Shown here piece by piece: positions 63,576-64,000 of a stretch of 64,000 nucleotides of DNA. The position numbers and the translations under genes were made by a program. The DNA comes from Amycolatopsis granulosa (GTDB lineage Bacteria; Actinomycetota; Actinomycetes; Mycobacteriales; Pseudonocardiaceae): positions 3,844,001 through 3,908,000 of the forward strand of contig NZ_JAANOV010000001.1 in NCBI RefSeq assembly GCF_011758745.1, read 5' to 3'. Each line of letters starts with the position of its first letter. The first letter of the stretch is position 1. Under the pieces are notes generated by a model. It was given only the letters and a program-made list of their open reading frames with translations, did not search any database and was not told the origin of the DNA.

Positions 63576-64000
63576 GTGCCGGTTCCCGGCCCCGGGTATT
63601 CGATCACCGTTCGTGTCGAGGCGCCGCCGTCCGCGAGCGCCGCGGGCGACCTCACCTCGGCGGTGGGCCGGGTCGGCGGCGTGCTGACCGCGTTCGACGT
63701 GGTCGAGTCACACGCCGACGCGATCGTCGTCGACATCACGGCGAACGTCGTCAACGCCGACCACGTCGAGCACGTGCGGGAGGCGCTGGACGCGCTGCCC
63801 GGCGTTCGCGTGCGCAAGGTCTCCGACCGGACGTTCCTGATGCACCTCGGCGGCAAGCTGTCGGTGTCCCCGAAGGTCCAGCTCCGCAACCGGGACGACC
63901 TGTCCCGCGCCTACACGCCGGGTGTGGCACGGGTGTGCCAGGCGATCGCGGCCAATCCGGCCGACGCGCGCCGCCTGACCATCAAGCGCAACACGGTCGC
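63576..64000 (+). CDS. NAD-dependent malic enzyme, N-terminal part (runs off the window)
   Basis: The first 141 residues of a malic enzyme. An ACT-like regulatory domain comes first (YSITVRVEAPPSASAAGDLT, VSDRTFLMHLGGKLSV), then the malic N-terminal domain with DDLSRAYTPGVARVCQAI and the following KRNTVA where the conserved Tyr/Lys catalytic region begins. The enzyme decarboxylates malate to pyruvate with NAD. GTG 63576 follows AGGGGG. The NAD domain is beyond the right edge. Confidence 0.9.
   Translation, partial: MPVPGPGYSITVRVEAPPSASAAGDLTSAVGRVGGVLTAFDVVESHADAIVVDITANVVNADHVEHVREALDALPGVRVRKVSDRTFLMHLGGKLSVSPKVQLRNRDDLSRAYTPGVARVCQAIAANPADARRLTIKRNTV

Overview
The window is high-GC, gene-dense actinobacterial chromosome with many GTG starts and ATGA/GTGA gene overlaps. 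The gene content points to Pseudonocardiaceae, probably Amycolatopsis or a close relative: an ect operon, a DasR-type regulator, CvnA-D conservons, solo groEL2 with CIRCE sites, and an XPB helicase. The stretch from about 13 to 37.5 kb (thiE, thiOSG, thiD, thiC, def, DUF3263, LytR_C protein, CDC48-like ATPase, pssA, psd, moeA, groEL2) follows, as I recall it, the gene order of the Rv0414c-Rv0440 region of Mycobacterium tuberculosis. That supports the assignments and exposes inserted material.

Layout. 1-3 kb: end of ectA, then ectB-ectC-ectD (ectoine and 5-hydroxyectoine), closed by a long hairpin. 3-9 kb: an AfsR/SARP-like regulator, an uncharacterised two-gene module with a nucleotidyltransferase-like protein, an SGNH hydrolase and a DUF3159 membrane protein. 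9-13 kb: an amino-sugar locus (kinase plus SIS isomerase/deaminase) divergent from dasR with a dre-like site between, and a membrane protein. 13-20 kb: thiamin biosynthesis with two TPP riboswitches, one before thiO-S-G and one before thiC-thiD-thiD. 20-22 kb: an MFS exporter and three consecutive truncated or internally deleted genes. 22-31.5 kb: serine protease, def, cell-envelope and AAA proteins, two regulator/oxidoreductase pairs, and phosphatidylethanolamine synthesis. 31.7-37.8 kb: moeA, cold-shock protein, Ser/Thr kinase and heat-shock groEL2. 37.9-43 kb: a CoxL-like molybdoenzyme subunit, menC, a decayed zinc alcohol dehydrogenase, an IclR regulator and a PfpI protein. 43-49.4 kb: a DUF4253-DUF72 pair preceded by two LexA (SOS) boxes, a membrane protein, XPB helicase, and a flavin monooxygenase with its TetR regulator. 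49.6-61 kb: an orphan CvnA kinase, a glutamate-type ABC importer lacking its ATPase gene, a complete conservon (A-B-C-D) and a partial B-C pair. 61-64 kb: a helicase-associated-domain protein, a small conserved-looking protein and the start of an NAD-malic enzyme.

How the parts fit: the metabolic blocks have visible local control (TPP riboswitches on thi, a dre site on the amino-sugar genes, CIRCE on groEL2, palindromic operators beside the TetR genes, SOS boxes on DUF4253-DUF72). The conservon region is a signalling block in which three sets of parts of different completeness surround a transporter operon. The least explained pieces are the 5.8-7.1 kb module, the SOS-controlled pair, and the cluster of deleted genes at 21-22 kb.
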